DNA of 64,000 bases from Cerioporus squamosus (GCA_022592435.1 JABYQS010000057.1:149359-213358), one strand, 5' to 3'. Shown: positions 45,708 through 59,048, numbered from the stretch's first letter. The notes: a model not told the origin generated them from the sequence alone. Program-made: numbers and translations.

Positions 45708-47698
45708 TCATGGTATATCACGCAGAATGCGCTCTGCGACCTGGGTATTTTGCTGCCGCAACCATTCCCGCCATTCTTCCCACTCGCTCTTGCTCTTCAC
45801 CCATCCATTCCGCATCATCTGCTCGACTCCTGCACGCACCGCGGGTATCTCGCCCATGGTCATCCCCGTACCCGCCGGGTCTGACGCGAAGAAAGCGGAC
45901 GCATCGCCTGTCCGGAGAGCCTTCAGAGCCTGCACCTCTGACATGGCTGCCGGTCGTGTCACCACAATCCGGTCATCATCGATGAACCCGTACGTGCGAC
46001 GCGTGCGGTTCGTCACGAGCATGGGGACGTTGAGTTCAGTCGCGAGTGCGACGGTGGAGCTTGCGCGGATCTCATAATCTGTCGGATAGTCGTCCATTCG
46101 TTTGAGCACTGCCACTGCCACGGAAAGTTAGAAAGTAACACTGACAGCTGTTATCGGCGAAAGCGGGCAGGACGATGTCCGAGTTCGCTATCAGGTAATA
46201 GAACTCCTTGTAGGGCAGGTCGCGGTAGATGACCACCACGTTCGCGAGCTCGTCTGGCACGCCCAAGTATTGTGAACCGACGAGCAGGAGCTGAAACGGC
46301 GCAACAGAAGAGTCGTGATTTGGCTCGAACGCAGTGCGACCCTCGAGTGGGTGGTATCCCCATGCTGCTGGGTCCTCTGTCAACGCACATGTGAGCGCTT
46401 GCTCGCCTAGGCTTCCGACGAATTTGCACATACCGTTAAGAGATTCAATGAGCTCCTGGAAAATCCGCACGTAGTCTCTCCGCTCGATCTCAAACTTGCC
46501 CTGGATCACGGCCTTGACGAGGTGCCTCGGAGCCTCCTTGGCAGGGAGGTTTGGGATGTCAAGGACGGGTATATGTACGTCAACCGGGACATGCTCGAAG
46601 TCCGCCGCGAACAAGGTCGGGTCCCGGCTGTCGGCGGCCTCCGCGAACTTGTCCTGGAAAGCTTTGGCGACACTATGGGTTCAATTTGGTCAGTTAGTCT
46701 GTCCGGTCAATTGGCATAGAGCCGAGATGCGGTATGCCACAGAGGAAAAGTCATTACGCAGGTGGCGCCCGATCGCGACGTGATCGATACCTATTACCCC
46801 GTCGCAAGACGGCGCCACCAACGCGATCACAGACACTGCAACTCGTAACGAGGCCCAGTCAGCGACAACCGCTGCACTTCCGGGAGAGTATCATGGGAAA
46901 GCGAGAATTGTCGTTGCACAGGGATGTTCAAGCGTGAACAACGTTCGAGGACTGGAAAAGGAGGGGACTGGCCGAGAGAGACACGTACTGGCTACCGATC
47001 GCAAGCAGACGGATTGCGTTCCTTTGAGCCCAGTAGGGTATCCAACGCTGCCACTCCATATCCTTCGCGTTGTGAACATAGCACACAATCTTGAACTTGT
47101 GAGCTGCGTCGCGCCTATCCCACGCATCTTTCAGCGCGTCATACCAATACGGTAGGCTATGTGTCATCGAGTCAAGCTGTCAGACAGGCTCAGTGAAGGA
47201 AGGAAGTATCACGCACTCGTATTGGCAGGTCCCAAGCACAATCAGGTCGACTCCTCCTTCACCCGTCTCCGAATTCAGGAAGTCGATGAAGGTTTCATGT
47301 TCAGCTCGTACACCTTGATGCTTCCATAGATGCAGATCTTCCACGACTTCCTGGAAGCCGTAGGGGAAAGGTTGTGCGAAGACATGTATTTGCCCGGTCG
47401 CGTCCTCCGAGTCCATAATGTCGCCGAAGGATTTGGCAAGCGCCATATACACGTCGCCATGATACACGAACGATGTTGCGAAGGTGACGTTTCTTCTCCG
47501 TAATGGTGTCGAAGAGTGCTGTTGCTTGACAGCGGCGTCGACGATTGGGTCGGAGTTCGAGAGGTCGACGTGAGGCAAGTAGGACTGTTCCAGCTCCGAG
47601 TAGTCGCGGCTGAGCGAGAAGGAGTGTGATAGAAGCCACAGGCTGCCGAGCGCGAGTGCTGCAGCGAGGCCATAGGTACAGAGACGGCGAGAAGCCAT
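45708..47698 (-). CDS. Type II membrane glycosyltransferase-like protein A
   Basis: It starts at 47698 with a short cytosolic end and one signal anchor (YGLAAALALGSLWLLSHSF), typical of Golgi type II enzymes. The lumenal part is split by several short introns: GFQEVVEDLHLWKHQGVRAE, then LIVLGTCQYE, then LLVGSQYLGVPDELANVVVI, then LIANSDIVLPAFAD, then TVALATELNVPMLVTNRTRR, and a C-terminal block EVQALKALRTGDASAFFASD ending ERILRDIP. The layout (an N-terminal domain, then a VG/PDEL segment and a C-terminal nucleotide-sugar-like region) suggests a GT-B glycosyltransferase. This is inference, as no named family was certain. A clear paralogue lies at 49489-51268 on the same strand. Confidence 0.6.
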
Positions 47699-49488
47699 GG
47701 AGAAAGGAGGGGACGGGCTGCGGCCAAGGCCCGGGGTCTAGCAGTGCTTATGTGCGCGAAGGGGGTTCACAACATGGGTCTTCGGGACTAATATTCGAGA
47801 CACGGAACGAACTGGCATGGCCTTTGTCCCACGGCAGGAGCGCGCTACCATAAGACATCAGAGATGGATCTCGCGTCGCCAACAATCTCAACCATCAGCC
47901 GGAGTGTCGGGGACCCTCTGGTACCCTGACGCTCGAGTCATTCCGTCGCGGTGTTGCCCTAGCCATATTCGAAGCTGTGTATCCGATAGACAGCCAGCTG
48001 CGGCACTCTCTGGCCGACATTGTGCGCAGTGCGCACACACTCATGCAGCAGCGAGACAGATGCCAGCGCGGAAGCGTCTCGTAACGAGGATGCAATTTTT
48101 GACGGAAGTGGAGTGTTGTCAGTTGCGCTCGGGTCGCTTACGCCTGACAATCACTGAACAGTTAACACAGGTCTTCGTCAGACTAGGAATGCGAACAGGC
48201 GCGAAAGCGGAGGACTGAAGAGCCTCTGTCATCTTTGGCCACTCCGGAGCATATGAGACTCACAAGAACGGAGAGGGGCATTGGCCCTAGCTCCGGTCGC
48301 CACTGGCCAGGTGCAAGCACTGAGCACAGTCCGCACGGCAACAGCTCGCCGATGATCGACCCGACCACGACGACATCACCACGGACGCTCGGAATTTGAT
48401 CTTGGCGAGATACAGTAGCACATGCACCTACCGCAGATCACCGTCGAACTTTGGGTCTGCTCAGTTGTAAGTAATGCACGGTAAGGACGACCGGAGAGCA
48501 GTGCCTGCTCTCGCGAAGGCACGGAGCCGACTCACCTTCATCCCATGCGCGGGGACCTCGGATTGCAATCTCGGACCGGAAGTGAACCGTATGCGATGCA
48601 TGAATGTGTTCATAGCTTTGGATTGAACAAGTTTCAGACAATGGAGGAGGCCGCGGGTGTGCGATGAGGAAGTGCAAGGACAAGGAGGACCGCGTGCAGT
48701 GAGAAGACTGTAATCTCCGATCTACTCATGGGCGCTTCCTCAATGCCGCCTTCTTACAGTCGTCTACTGGTCTCCTTTAACCCTGCCTAACCCCCCGGCC
48801 GATGGTTCTGCAGCAACATGACGGTTCTACTGAAGAAAGACGTTTGCTTCTAGCTCAGTGCGATGCTGATAAGGAGAACCTCCGATAACTAAAGTCACTG
48901 GGCTCTACACCGGTTCACCTGGACGCGCCGGATGAAACAGTTGGAAATTCCTTTGCGGCGACCTATCCGCACGGTGGCCCATGGCGTAAACTCGCCTAGT
49001 ACCTGACGCGCAATGTCTGGAAGAAATCATGGGTGGCATGAGGTATGACAGCGAAGATACAACACATCCGCCCGAGTGAGAGATGCACCGACCGGAGTCT
49101 GTATAGATCGCTGGCGTCAACTCTGTTCGCGGGGATCTGTCACGCTCACGGGCCCGGCCGCTGAACGTTCCATAAAACAGACACCTCTCCCACACGATGT
49201 CACCACTACCAAGGGGAAGACTTGTCGAGGCACTCCAAGCTCGTTCCTAGTGTGTCCAGATCGAATGCACGTTGCAAGTGCGCGACGGTAAATGCACATA
49301 TGACCATATGCCGAGACAGAACGTCCAACGAGACGACTGCACGCCCTATGACACGATGATTCAATGCCTGAGGACAGCTGGAAAGCGGTCATCGATGTCC
49401 GAGACAGGTGAACCTAGGAAAGCGTACGAAAGGAGCGATTAATCCGATACCCACCTTGGCCTGCACGGTCTGCTCGCGCTGAGACGAC
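47699..49488. other. 1.8-kb spacer between the two glycosyltransferase-like paralogues
   Basis: No firm gene. A minus-strand open frame starting at 48729 begins with a signal-peptide-like stretch (MSRSEITVFSLHAVLLVLAL) and is followed by plausible donor and acceptor sites. Downstream frames such as 48368-48183 could be later exons, but phase could not be made consistent. Confidence 0.3.
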
Positions 49489-51268
49489 CTACGGCGTATC
49501 CGTCAGGATCTTCCTCGCAACCTCCCTATTCTTCTCCCAGACGCTTTCTCGCCATTCCATCCATTCCCTCCTGCCCCGAACCCAACCCTCTCGCATCATC
49601 TTCTCCGCGGCGTGGCGCACAACCGGCATCTCACCCATCGTCCTTCCGATGTCTGCAGGGTCCGACGCCAGGAACGCCGACGCGTCTCCCGTCCTCAGCG
49701 CCTTCAGCGCCTGAACCTCCGGCATAGCTGCAGGGCGCGTGATGACCGCGCGCACGTCGTCGATGTACCCGTACTTCTTACGGTGGCGGTCAGTAACCAG
49801 AAGCGGCACGTTGAGCTCCGTTGCGAGCGCGACCGTAGAGCTCGCCTGGCTCTCGAAATCTGCCATAAATATGTCAATAACCACCGAGTACGGGCGCGAG
49901 ATCGCAGTAGTGCAGCCAGGGGAGAATGTCAGCCACAGTGCTATCACCGAGGTTTACGATATGCAGGCGGTGATGGGGCCAGGCACAGATGACGACACTT
50001 ACAGCCATTATCAGCGAAGGCAGGAACGACGACGTCGCAGCTCGCGATGAGGGCGTAGAACTCCTTGTATGTGAGGTCGTGATGGATGCTGACGATGTAC
50101 GCAAGCTCGTCGGGAATGTCGATGGACCCCATCCCAACGAGGAGGAGCTCGAAGGGCGGTGCTGGGCCGTTGTTATTCGGGACGAAGGAACGGCGCCCAT
50201 CGAGAGGGTGATAGCCCCATGCTTCCGGATCCTCTAAAACCGAATGAGACGACGATTTGATCGGTCAAGGAAGGAGATTCATACCGTGTAGCGAAGCGAT
50301 GAGCTCTCTGAATATACGATGATAATCGCGACGGACCGGGTCAATGCTACCTTGGATGACCGCCTTGGACAAGTGCCGAGGAAGAGGTCTCGATGGTAGG
50401 TTGCGCATGTCAAGGATCGGTACGTGGACGTCCACAGGGATATATTGATATCCTGCGGAGAACAGAATCGGTTCCGGACTGTCTGCAAGGTCAGCAAATC
50501 GTTCACGGAAGCCTTCGGCGACGCTATGAACAATTGATGAGCCTAACTCTCTATTGAGGAAGCCGAGCTTACTGGTCGGCAATGGGCAGGAGACGAATCG
50601 CATCTCGTCGAGCCCAGTAGGTGATGTGCCTTTGCCATGTCGTATCTTGCACATGATGCACTCCGCAAACAATCTTGAACTTGTGCTCTTCATCTCGTCG
50701 GCTCCAGGCATCCTCGAGGGCCTCTTGCCAAAACCTCAAACTACCGGATTGAGTGAGCACTCGACCAAACTAAAGAAAGCGAGGACATCTCCACTTACTC
50801 GAATTCACATGTCCCAAACACGATGAGGTCAATGCCGCCGTCACCTGTATTGGAGTTGACATGTTCGATCAAATGGTCTTGATCTGCACGGATGCCCCGG
50901 TGCTTCCACAGGTGCATTTCGTCGATGAGCTCTTGGAAACCGAAGTTGAAGTCCGGCGCAAAGAGGTGGATGACCTGACCATCCACGTCCTCTTCATCCA
51001 TGACATCTCCGAGAGTCTTCACGAAGGTCATGTATACGTCGAAATGTGCACCGAAAGAAGATGCCGCAGCGACATTCTTCCTTCTGCGCCGTGGAGGTGG
51101 CACGCCGTCTGTGCCAGTGACATACCCCGAGTATGAAGGCTGGGTCCCGATGGGCGGCCGGTCAATGTCGGTATATTCGCGTCCGTAGAACGAGTGCGAC
51201 AGAAGCCAGAGACCTCCGATGACAAGGATAGCAGTCAGGACCAGGGACGAGATGTTCCGCGCCGGCAT
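49489..51268 (-). CDS. Type II membrane glycosyltransferase-like protein B
   Basis: A paralogue of protein A with the same domain order and exon plan. The start was placed at 51268 (MPARNISSLVLTAILVIGGL), because the signal anchor then sits at the N-terminus. An earlier in-frame ATG at 51337 would bury it. Shared blocks are GFQELIDEMHLWKHRGIRAD, LIVFGTCEFE, EDPEAWGYHPLDGRRSFVPN, LIASCDVVVPAFAD, TVALATELNVPLLVTDRHRK and EVQALKALRTGDASAFLASD, ending RKILTDTP. I infer a Golgi glycosyltransferase by layout only. IMP3 starts divergently 325 bp away, so the two share a promoter region. Confidence 0.6.
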
Positions 51269-51593
51269 GAGGGAGGTGCGAGAAAAGAGCGGACGGGCAA
51301 CGAGAACCTGCCCTTTAAACCGAGAGAAAGCGGGCATATGTCCGGCAGCAGGCTGTGGCCGCTCAGGAAGAGTTTGGGCGAGTATCTCACAATCTCGGCC
51401 GCCATTATTCTGCGGAGATGGGGGCGGATGCTGGCGGATGTCGGAATGAGAAATCTCGAATATTTCTCCCGGCAGCGAACCATATAGCAGTTGCCTTTCT
51501 GGGAAAAATTTACGGCAGAGCGCCCAGGTCCGATCTCACTTTCCCTCCGACCACGACCACGACCTCTACTGTATCCTCTAACTCTGCTGCGCT

Positions 51594-52452
51594 ATGGTTC
51601 GTCAGTTCAAGTATCATGAGCAGAAGCTGCTCAAGAAGGTCGACTTCCTCAACGTGAGTATTCTCCGCAATGACAGAACGAGAAGCGGCTTAGGGAAGAC
51701 GGGGTAGTGGAAGCAAGACGCGAACCTCCGGGAGGTAAAGGTGATGCGCCGCTATCACATCCAGGACAGAGAGGACTACCACAAGTGCGTCTCCATCTCC
51801 CTTCGCCTTGTGTGACATGATCTGAACCTTTGGTGCCCCCGACGTCATCCAGATACAACAAACTGTGCGGTTCTCTCCGCTCTTTCGCCCACCGCCTTTC
51901 GCTCCTTCCCGCGCAAGACCCCTTCCGTGCCAAGATGGAGGGGCAGCTCCTCTCCAAGCTCTACGACATGGGCGTGCTCAACTCATCGGCCAAGCTCAGC
52001 GACATCGAGAACAAGCTCACCGTGGCCGCATTCTGCAGGCGGCGCCTTGCGGTCATAATGTGCACGTCAAAGATGGCGGAGACGGTCAGCGCGGTACGTT
52101 TCATCACCAGACATCTCATCCCTGAATATTAAACTCTGTCAATTACTTGGCATGTCGCCTTCTCGCTGCAGGCTGTCAAGTTCATCGAACAAGGGCACGT
52201 TCGCGTCGGGCCGGACACGATAACGGACCCTGCGTATCTCGTAACACGGTATGCACTCACCGAACGCCCTGCAGCTCACACAGACGCGCTTATGCTTCGG
52301 ATAGGCACATGGAAGACTTCGTCACTTGGGTCGATACATCCAAGCTCAAGCGCACAATCATGCGGTACAACGACGAGGTGAGTGCAACTCCCGTAGTATT
52401 TTAGTTCGTTTGCTCACACCACCGCCAGCTCGACGATTTCGACTTGCTCTGA
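51594..52452 (+). CDS. IMP3: U3 small nucleolar ribonucleoprotein protein IMP3
   Basis: IMP3 is part of the SSU processome and helps U3 snoRNA pair with pre-rRNA. Exon 1 is short: [20 protein letters not shown]. Further exons give [20 protein letters not shown], then [20 protein letters not shown], then the S4 RNA-binding domain: [20 protein letters not shown], then [17 protein letters not shown]. The last exon ends YNDELDDFDLL, with the stop at 52450-52452. Length (about 185 residues) and order match IMP3 throughout. Introns are 50-70 nt. Confidence 0.94.
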
Positions 52453-53015
52453 TCTTCTGCCGAGCACCCGTTGGAAGCTCGTCCTGTCCTTCTTCACCTT
52501 CTCGCCGCCTTGTCACCATCCGCGCCGTATCCACTTGAGCGCTGTCCTGTCACATACGCGCCACACCAGTCGCTCTCGGACGACCGAGCGGGCACACACG
52601 GACGGGATGTCATCATGGCTGCCCATATGGCGACCTCACGCAATCACCGACCAAGTTCCCTGCTGTCCACCAGAGGCCCGGGCCGCCTCAAATCCATTGG
52701 TCCACAACCGACCCCGAGCTACTAATATAGGGGTACATGGGATATCGTGGTATGCAACGACTAAGGATATCAGTTCTAGGAGTATATGGAATCAGCCGGT
52801 TTGTACTACGTATGTAATATGTGCATAGATGTGCAGGGATGGTGTGCGATGGGAACGACAAAGAGAGGACTACAGTAGTAAGCAAAACACGACGGCGACT
52901 GCGAGGTTATAAGACTAGTGGAATAATGCGAACTAGTATGGACAGAAAACCAGAGAGAAAAGTAAGGGTCAGAAGCATACCGAAGATCCGTGTCGTCATA
53001 AAATTTCGTGTCGTA
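52453..53015. other. Convergent intergenic region IMP3 / kinesin-3
   Basis: 3' flanks of two convergent genes. No gene or repeat was recognised. Confidence 0.35.
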
Positions 53016-56000
53016 TCATGAGGGGAGTCGGGTTGGGTCCAGCTTCGTAGTCCATGCTAGGAGCTCCTTCTGACTTGGCGCAGCCAATGCATATGAGTTG
53101 GATGATGTGAAGAGGGTGAAGGTGAACTTTTTCTGTTGTATCGAGCAGATATCAGTGTTTGCCCCAGGGCAGAGCAAGTTAGGGACATACTCCTAGCAAA
53201 GCTTCCATCTCTGGATTGTTCTCGACGTTCACGCCGGTCAGACTGATCACGCCAATTTCCTCGATCTCATTCGAGTGGGCGTACATGTACAGGTACGGCC
53301 TACAAAGGCGTTTCTTGTGAGCACTCAAGGTCATGATGCATTTGAGCAGAACTCACCTTCTCAGGACGAACCATCGCCGCTCCCATGTGTTCTCGTTTGC
53401 ATCGGTCATCAGCATCAAGTGCCCTTTCTTCGTCGGCCCGTCACTGCAAAAGGGTTGGTCAAGGTCAACATAAGAATTTGGAAGTCGCAGCAAGCACTGA
53501 CGCACTTTCGAGGAACAAGCTTTGTAGTCGAATTGAGCTTGAGAGAGTCGACGGAGGTCGTCTCAGATGGTGCCTTGCCCGAGGTGACGCTGAGAACGTC
53601 GGGTTCGACGGGTTCCTGGCTGATAACGATCTACCACCGCAACGAAAACGATGAGAACATCACCACCTCGGAGAGCATTCGCAGAACTTACCTCGCCCCG
53701 GTGGCCGAAGCGCTTCTGCCACAGCGCAAGCGCCTTCCTCAGTAACTCTTCAGACGCATCGGACGCCCACACCTCAGCATCCTGTTGCTTCACCCTGCTC
53801 GTCGGTGACGAGGCGAGGATGACACGAATTGCCTGCACGTCGGCCGCACGGCGCTCCATCGTTACGAGCCTCGAGTAATCCTCCACGACCGAAACGCCCC
53901 TCGGTCTCCAGATGCCGAGCGCCTCCTCACCCCGGACGTATTTCTCGGCCGTATCGAGCCTCCAAAGATCCTTGGGTGAACGCGTCAGCGGTGGCGTGAG
54001 TCTGACCGAGAATATCGTGCTGGTCTTCGGCAGAACTTTCGTCGACCCAAACAGCGAGGTCAGTCGCGACGGTGGTCGGGCATCTCGGGATTGGATGGTG
54101 ACCGCAGTGTCCATGCTAAATTGCACAGGTTCGGCGCAAGACTCTACGGCCACTGACCAGGAAACCTGAAGGAGGACCCGCTGACCGGAAGACGTGACGC
54201 GGTTTAGCAGGATCGAGTTGTGCACGCTCGAGTCCCAGAGAGCTTCGGCGGTGATGCTCCCAGTGCCGTCGGGCTTGTACTCGATCTGCTGGTCCTGAAG
54301 GAGAGGAAGCGTGGTGAGGGCCTTGGACGTGGATTCGTGAAGCATGCCCTTGGCATCGAGATGCCGGACGTTTCCGAGCCTTATGCGAGTTATCTCCGTC
54401 CAAGGAAGTTGTCGACCGGAGTGGGAAGATAGGGTCAGGACGAGTCGCCGTTGCAAGCCCTGGTGCAGCTGGTACGAGCCAGGATCGTGGTACCCTGACG
54501 ACACCACAGGCACGGGCTTGTACGTCCCATCCGGAGCGAGCTCGCACACTTGCAACCAAGCAGTGACATCGTGCACCTGCTCCGTGACGAAGTCGTTCTC
54601 GGAGCGGCGCATGGGAGGGAGAGTGGTCGGTTGGCTCTGTGGCGTGCCCGCTGATGACGAACTCAGACTCGTGGGTATTCGTGTGTCGCGCATCTCGTCC
54701 CAGCGCTCCATGCGTTCGAGGTAGGTGGGCTTCAGGCGTGCGTAGAACTCGATGGGCGCGTAGCCTTGACGAAGGTATGCCAGAACCTTCGACGAGGCAA
54801 CTACCGAGAAACTGCGGCGGAACTTCAGGTCGGAAAGAGTACCCGAGTCCAAATCGACCGCAGAAGATGGATAGACCTCTTCTGCAGTGAGCGAGGGACC
54901 GAGGAAGGAGGAGAGGCGAACTTGCAGGTGGACGAATGAGAAGTCGTGATGGGAGAGACCCTTCACTTGGTCTACGACGAGATAGAAGGTGATCTTGCTG
55001 CCGGGAGGGACCGTGCCCGGTACCGGAGATGAAGAGCGAGTAGAGGTAACGGAGGCATTCGCATGTTTAGGCGACAGGACAACATTAGCGATCTTGACCT
55101 CGATACGACACGAGCCTATCGCTTCCGCCGTATATCTGCAGAAAATGGGCACCACGGAGGACGAGGAAAGACGTCGAGAAAGAGGGGCTAGCGAGAGGAG
55201 GGCGTTCCCGATGAAGGAGTAGTCGGGTGGGGGCTGTCGTAAAAAGGCTCTTCGGACGAGAAGTGCTGCGAGTACGAGGGGCGGTCGATGAATGTAGTGA
55301 GGTTGCGCATACGCTGCAGCTGCTGTTGTAAACGGTCCAGTGACCAGACGTAGATAGCACCGTGTCGCCGGTCGACGACCTTGACAGCTACGGATGGCTG
55401 AGTTGCAGAGGCCAAGACCGGATCAGCAACGTCACCGAATTGGTCCAGTCCGGCTATAGAGTCTATGGCGGACGCAGGGGCAGCCAACGAGCCACCGGCA
55501 GCCACGGTGAAGTTGTAGCTAACGTCCTTCCCGAGCTCCTTGCTGCAGAAGATGGTATGTTCAGCATGAGATTGCGGGCGGAAGGGACATTTTGAAACGC
55601 ACCTAATGACATTTGCCTCTTTGATGAGGACAGCATTGGACAAGACCACCTCTGCCATAGAGAAAGACCGGTGCGCCCTCCACTTGTCCAGCACCTTACG
55701 TATAAGACGCAACTGCTTCGCAGTGTAGATGACGGGCTCGAACGGGACGTCCTCCAACTCGGTCTCACCCCGCGCCCTAGCATCCAGCAGACGCTTCATG
55801 TGAATCTGCACGAGCTTCAGCTGGCGCTCCATCTGCTCCTTCTCCACCTTGATGTCCTCCGCCTCCTCCGACTCCGCGATGGATTGGAGGCGCATCTCGA
55901 ACTCCGCCCTCTGATGCTCAAGCTGGCTCTGCATATCCTTCATGCTCTCGCTCATCTCCGGACTGTCATGGCTCGTCATGGCATCGACGCTGGTGTCATC

Positions 56001-58978
56001 TGTTAGCGCGTCCAGCGGTCGACTAGACTCGCTCCAGATATCGTCTGCCTGGCTCAGACTGCTTTCTGGCCGCTTCGCGTTGTGGTCGCGCATGGTCTTC
56101 ACCTTGGTGATCTTCTCGAAGAGCTTGTTCAGGTCCTCGTCGGGGAGGTTGTCCAGAGTAGGGTCCAATCCAAGCCTAGCCAGCGCAGCCTCTCGCTTGG
56201 CAAACGTCCAGTCGACGTCGTTGGCGTCGACACTAGAGCCGGTTGGGGAGCTGGGACGCGTCGACTCTATGTCTCCAGCAGCAAGATCGGCAGCGGTGAC
56301 GCTAATGCTCATCTGGGACTTTGCCCGAGCACGGTCTCGCTGCTTCCGTACCTCCTCGGGGTTGTTGAAGCGGAAAACATGGTGCTCCCCTGTATGAGTT
56401 GAGAATCATTTTGCTATAGAGCAGAGAGATCATAAAGACCTACCCAAGATGATACGGAAGCCTGAACGGAGCTTGTATGTCTGTAATATTTGCTTAGCTA
56501 TCTACTGCAGAAGAGGCTTGGTGAAGACGTGTCACGCACCTGCCCAGCAGTGATCTGCCGCCCGTTAAGGAACTACGTGGGGTGCATCAATCACTGCACC
56601 ACCGTGATAGAATGCACAAGGCTCACAGTTACTGCGTCCGGCATCGCATGCAGCGTGACCTTGCCGTCGACGTTCTCGAAGTAGCAATGCTCCTCGGCGA
56701 TGCTTTCGCCACTCAATCGGATGGACAGTGATTTCTCGCTGTCCAACCTGCCGACCATGGTCTTTCCCGGCTTGAGCTGGTATATCAAACACTCGCTCAT
56801 AAGGGGATCTTCGTTCTGCAATCACAGACAATCATGAGCACAGGTAAGGTCATGGTAGCAATTCAATCAAACCCGCGAAACATACCAAGTTGACCAGATG
56901 GGGCATCCTCTTCGGCGTGTGCACACCCACGTTGTTCTTGTCGACGGTGATACCCAACTCCTCCAGCGCCTTCTCTCGCTCTTTCTGAACCTCCTGCGTG
57001 CGCTGCATCTTCTCCTCCCACGTCTCATTAAGGCTCTGCATGAGTTTCTCACTTGTCTCGAGCTGCTCCTGCAGCTCTGCCTTGGAGACAGTCTTGATCG
57101 TCCCGTCCTTTGCCTGGTATGTGACCTTCTGCTGCTCCGCGGGAATGGTGGGGTCGAAGACTGCCTCCGAACTGGCACCAGACACTCGTGCTGTAGCGAC
57201 ATGAGCATACAGATACTCGAAATGCGTGAACTAGACGCACCTCGCAGCATCTCGAGTTCCTCTTTGAGCTCGCGCACGAGTTTCGCGTTGGGGTCCTCAT
57301 TGATGACGGCCTTGTTCTTGATCTTCTTCGCCTGATCGGCATAACGCAGTGTACTGAGCGTCTCCTCGTACTGAACGTCGGCGGGAGAGATGGCTGCAAT
57401 CATGGCAGTCTTGGAGTTTCCTCCCAGACTGTCTTTCAACAGCCATGTCAAGACCTAGACAACCAGCCAATCAGTTTACGGCTGCAGGCAAGGGTAACTG
57501 TGACATACGGAATCTCGGTAAGGAATGAAGTCCTCTCCCTTCCCCTTCTTTCCCTTCTTCCCTTCCGACTGACTCGCACTAGCAAGGGCAGCAATGACCT
57601 TGCCCAGGGTGGTGAGAGACTTGTTGATGTTGGCACCTTCCTTCAGCCGTTGGCCCGTAGCACCCGTGGAGTTGGCACGTTCGGAGCCGGCAAGGTCGAC
57701 CAGGTTGATGCGCGAGACCTTCTCCGTGTCGAGATTGGTATCGACGTCGTGCCTCTTCATGGTGAGCAGCAGGGTGAATACGGCATGCGAACGTGACGAT
57801 CTGGACGCCACAGTCAGCATCCGGACGAGTAGCAAACTCCAATACGCACGTCTCGTTCATGTTCGTCGCAGCGACCGTTCGCGCCTTGTTTCCCTCGTCC
57901 ATAAGCGTCATCATCTCGTCGTAGCTGTTGACCATGAGCTTCGACAGATCCTCAACGTAGGGGCCAAGGCTCGGGTGTTCTCGAACTCTGAGGTTCCCGG
58001 TGTTCTTGGGGTTCAGGAGGTCGCGGACCTTCTCATTGTAGATTTCGATGTAGGATACTTCTACCGTGAAATTGATGTGTGGATCGGCGGCCTTCTTCTG
58101 CTCGACGCGCGCGAAGAGCTCCGAACATGTGAGCGGGATGATACCCTTGTCGGCGCCATCTTCAACATAGTGTCAAATCCAACCCATTCGAAGAGCACTG
58201 CGGGCACGCCTTGGTTGTGCACCGGGCGATGGGCTTCCAAGACATAAATGTGTGGAGGACGCCTATGCAACGCCCTTCCTCACACGTGATTTGGGGCGAC
58301 GAAAAGGTATGCAGTACCATAGACAGCCCATCGCACGGTGCAGAATGCGGGCATGCCCGAAGCGAAACGCGTAGTTGAGCACTTACAACCCATCATACTG
58401 TAAGACTTCCCAGAACCTAGTCCGTTCAATCAACTTCCGGCCTCCCTCCTGCACGATCGAGCACGCACCTGTCTGTCCATCTACCCCAAGCTTGAGCAAA
58501 CATCCCACTATACAATTGCAGAGGCTACTCACATGCCAAGATACACGCGTTGAATCCAGCAAACCCATGGTCCAGCAGCTCCTTCCCGAGGTCGTCGTAC
58601 AGCGTCTGCTGAGAGCAGTAATTCGGTTCGTCCCTGGGTCCCGCAGACCAATAACTCTTGTCGAACGTGAAGTTCATCGGCTTGCGCTCCGACGCGCGTC
58701 CTGACGTCGCCTGCGCACCCGCCGAGCCCGGCTCCGGGGGCTCGAGGATGGTCTGGTTCCCCTCCATACGCACGAGACATTTCGCGCCGCGCGCGATTTC
58801 TGTGGCGTTTCATCCACGTATGGACATACAGCGGCATCAATGGCAGGGCGTGGTGGTATCGATGTCAGTTCTGAAGTACGAACGCGTAGCAGGAAAATAC
58901 GAACCCCGTGAGTTGAGGGGTCGACATCGGACGACGACCTTGATGTTTCCATCGCCATGCTCCGCCATTGGCTCCGGT
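53016..58978 (-). CDS. Kinesin-3 family motor (Unc104/KIF1 type)
   Basis: A plus-end vesicle and endosome motor. The start at 58978 ([20 protein letters not shown]) splices to REIARGAKC. The motor domain contains the P-loop YGQTGSGKS, which needs a 12-nt micro-exon, then [14 protein letters not shown] (switch I), [20 protein letters not shown] (switch II) and [20 protein letters not shown]. Next come a coiled coil ([20 protein letters not shown]), a FHA domain ([20 protein letters not shown], then EEHCYFEN), KIF1B- and DUF3694-like regions, and a C-terminal PH domain ([20 protein letters not shown], then [20 protein letters not shown]). The stop is at 53016. Introns are mostly about 50 nt, with one of 227 nt after the P-loop exon. 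Confidence 0.93.
58469..58480 (-). other. 12-nt micro-exon in the kinesin-3 P-loop
   Basis: On the minus strand ggggtag precedes ATGGACAGACAG, which is followed by gtgcgtgc. The introns on either side are 52 nt each (58532-58481 and 58468-58417). Joined, the sequence reads [16 protein letters not shown]. Without it the frame is kept but reads LACSGKS, losing the nucleotide-binding loop. Confidence 0.85.
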
Positions 58979-59048
58979 CAACAATCGGTAACCTCGAGAT
59001 CCAAGAACAAGCCGTCTAAGCCAGAACGAGAGTGTAGGGTAAACAGAC

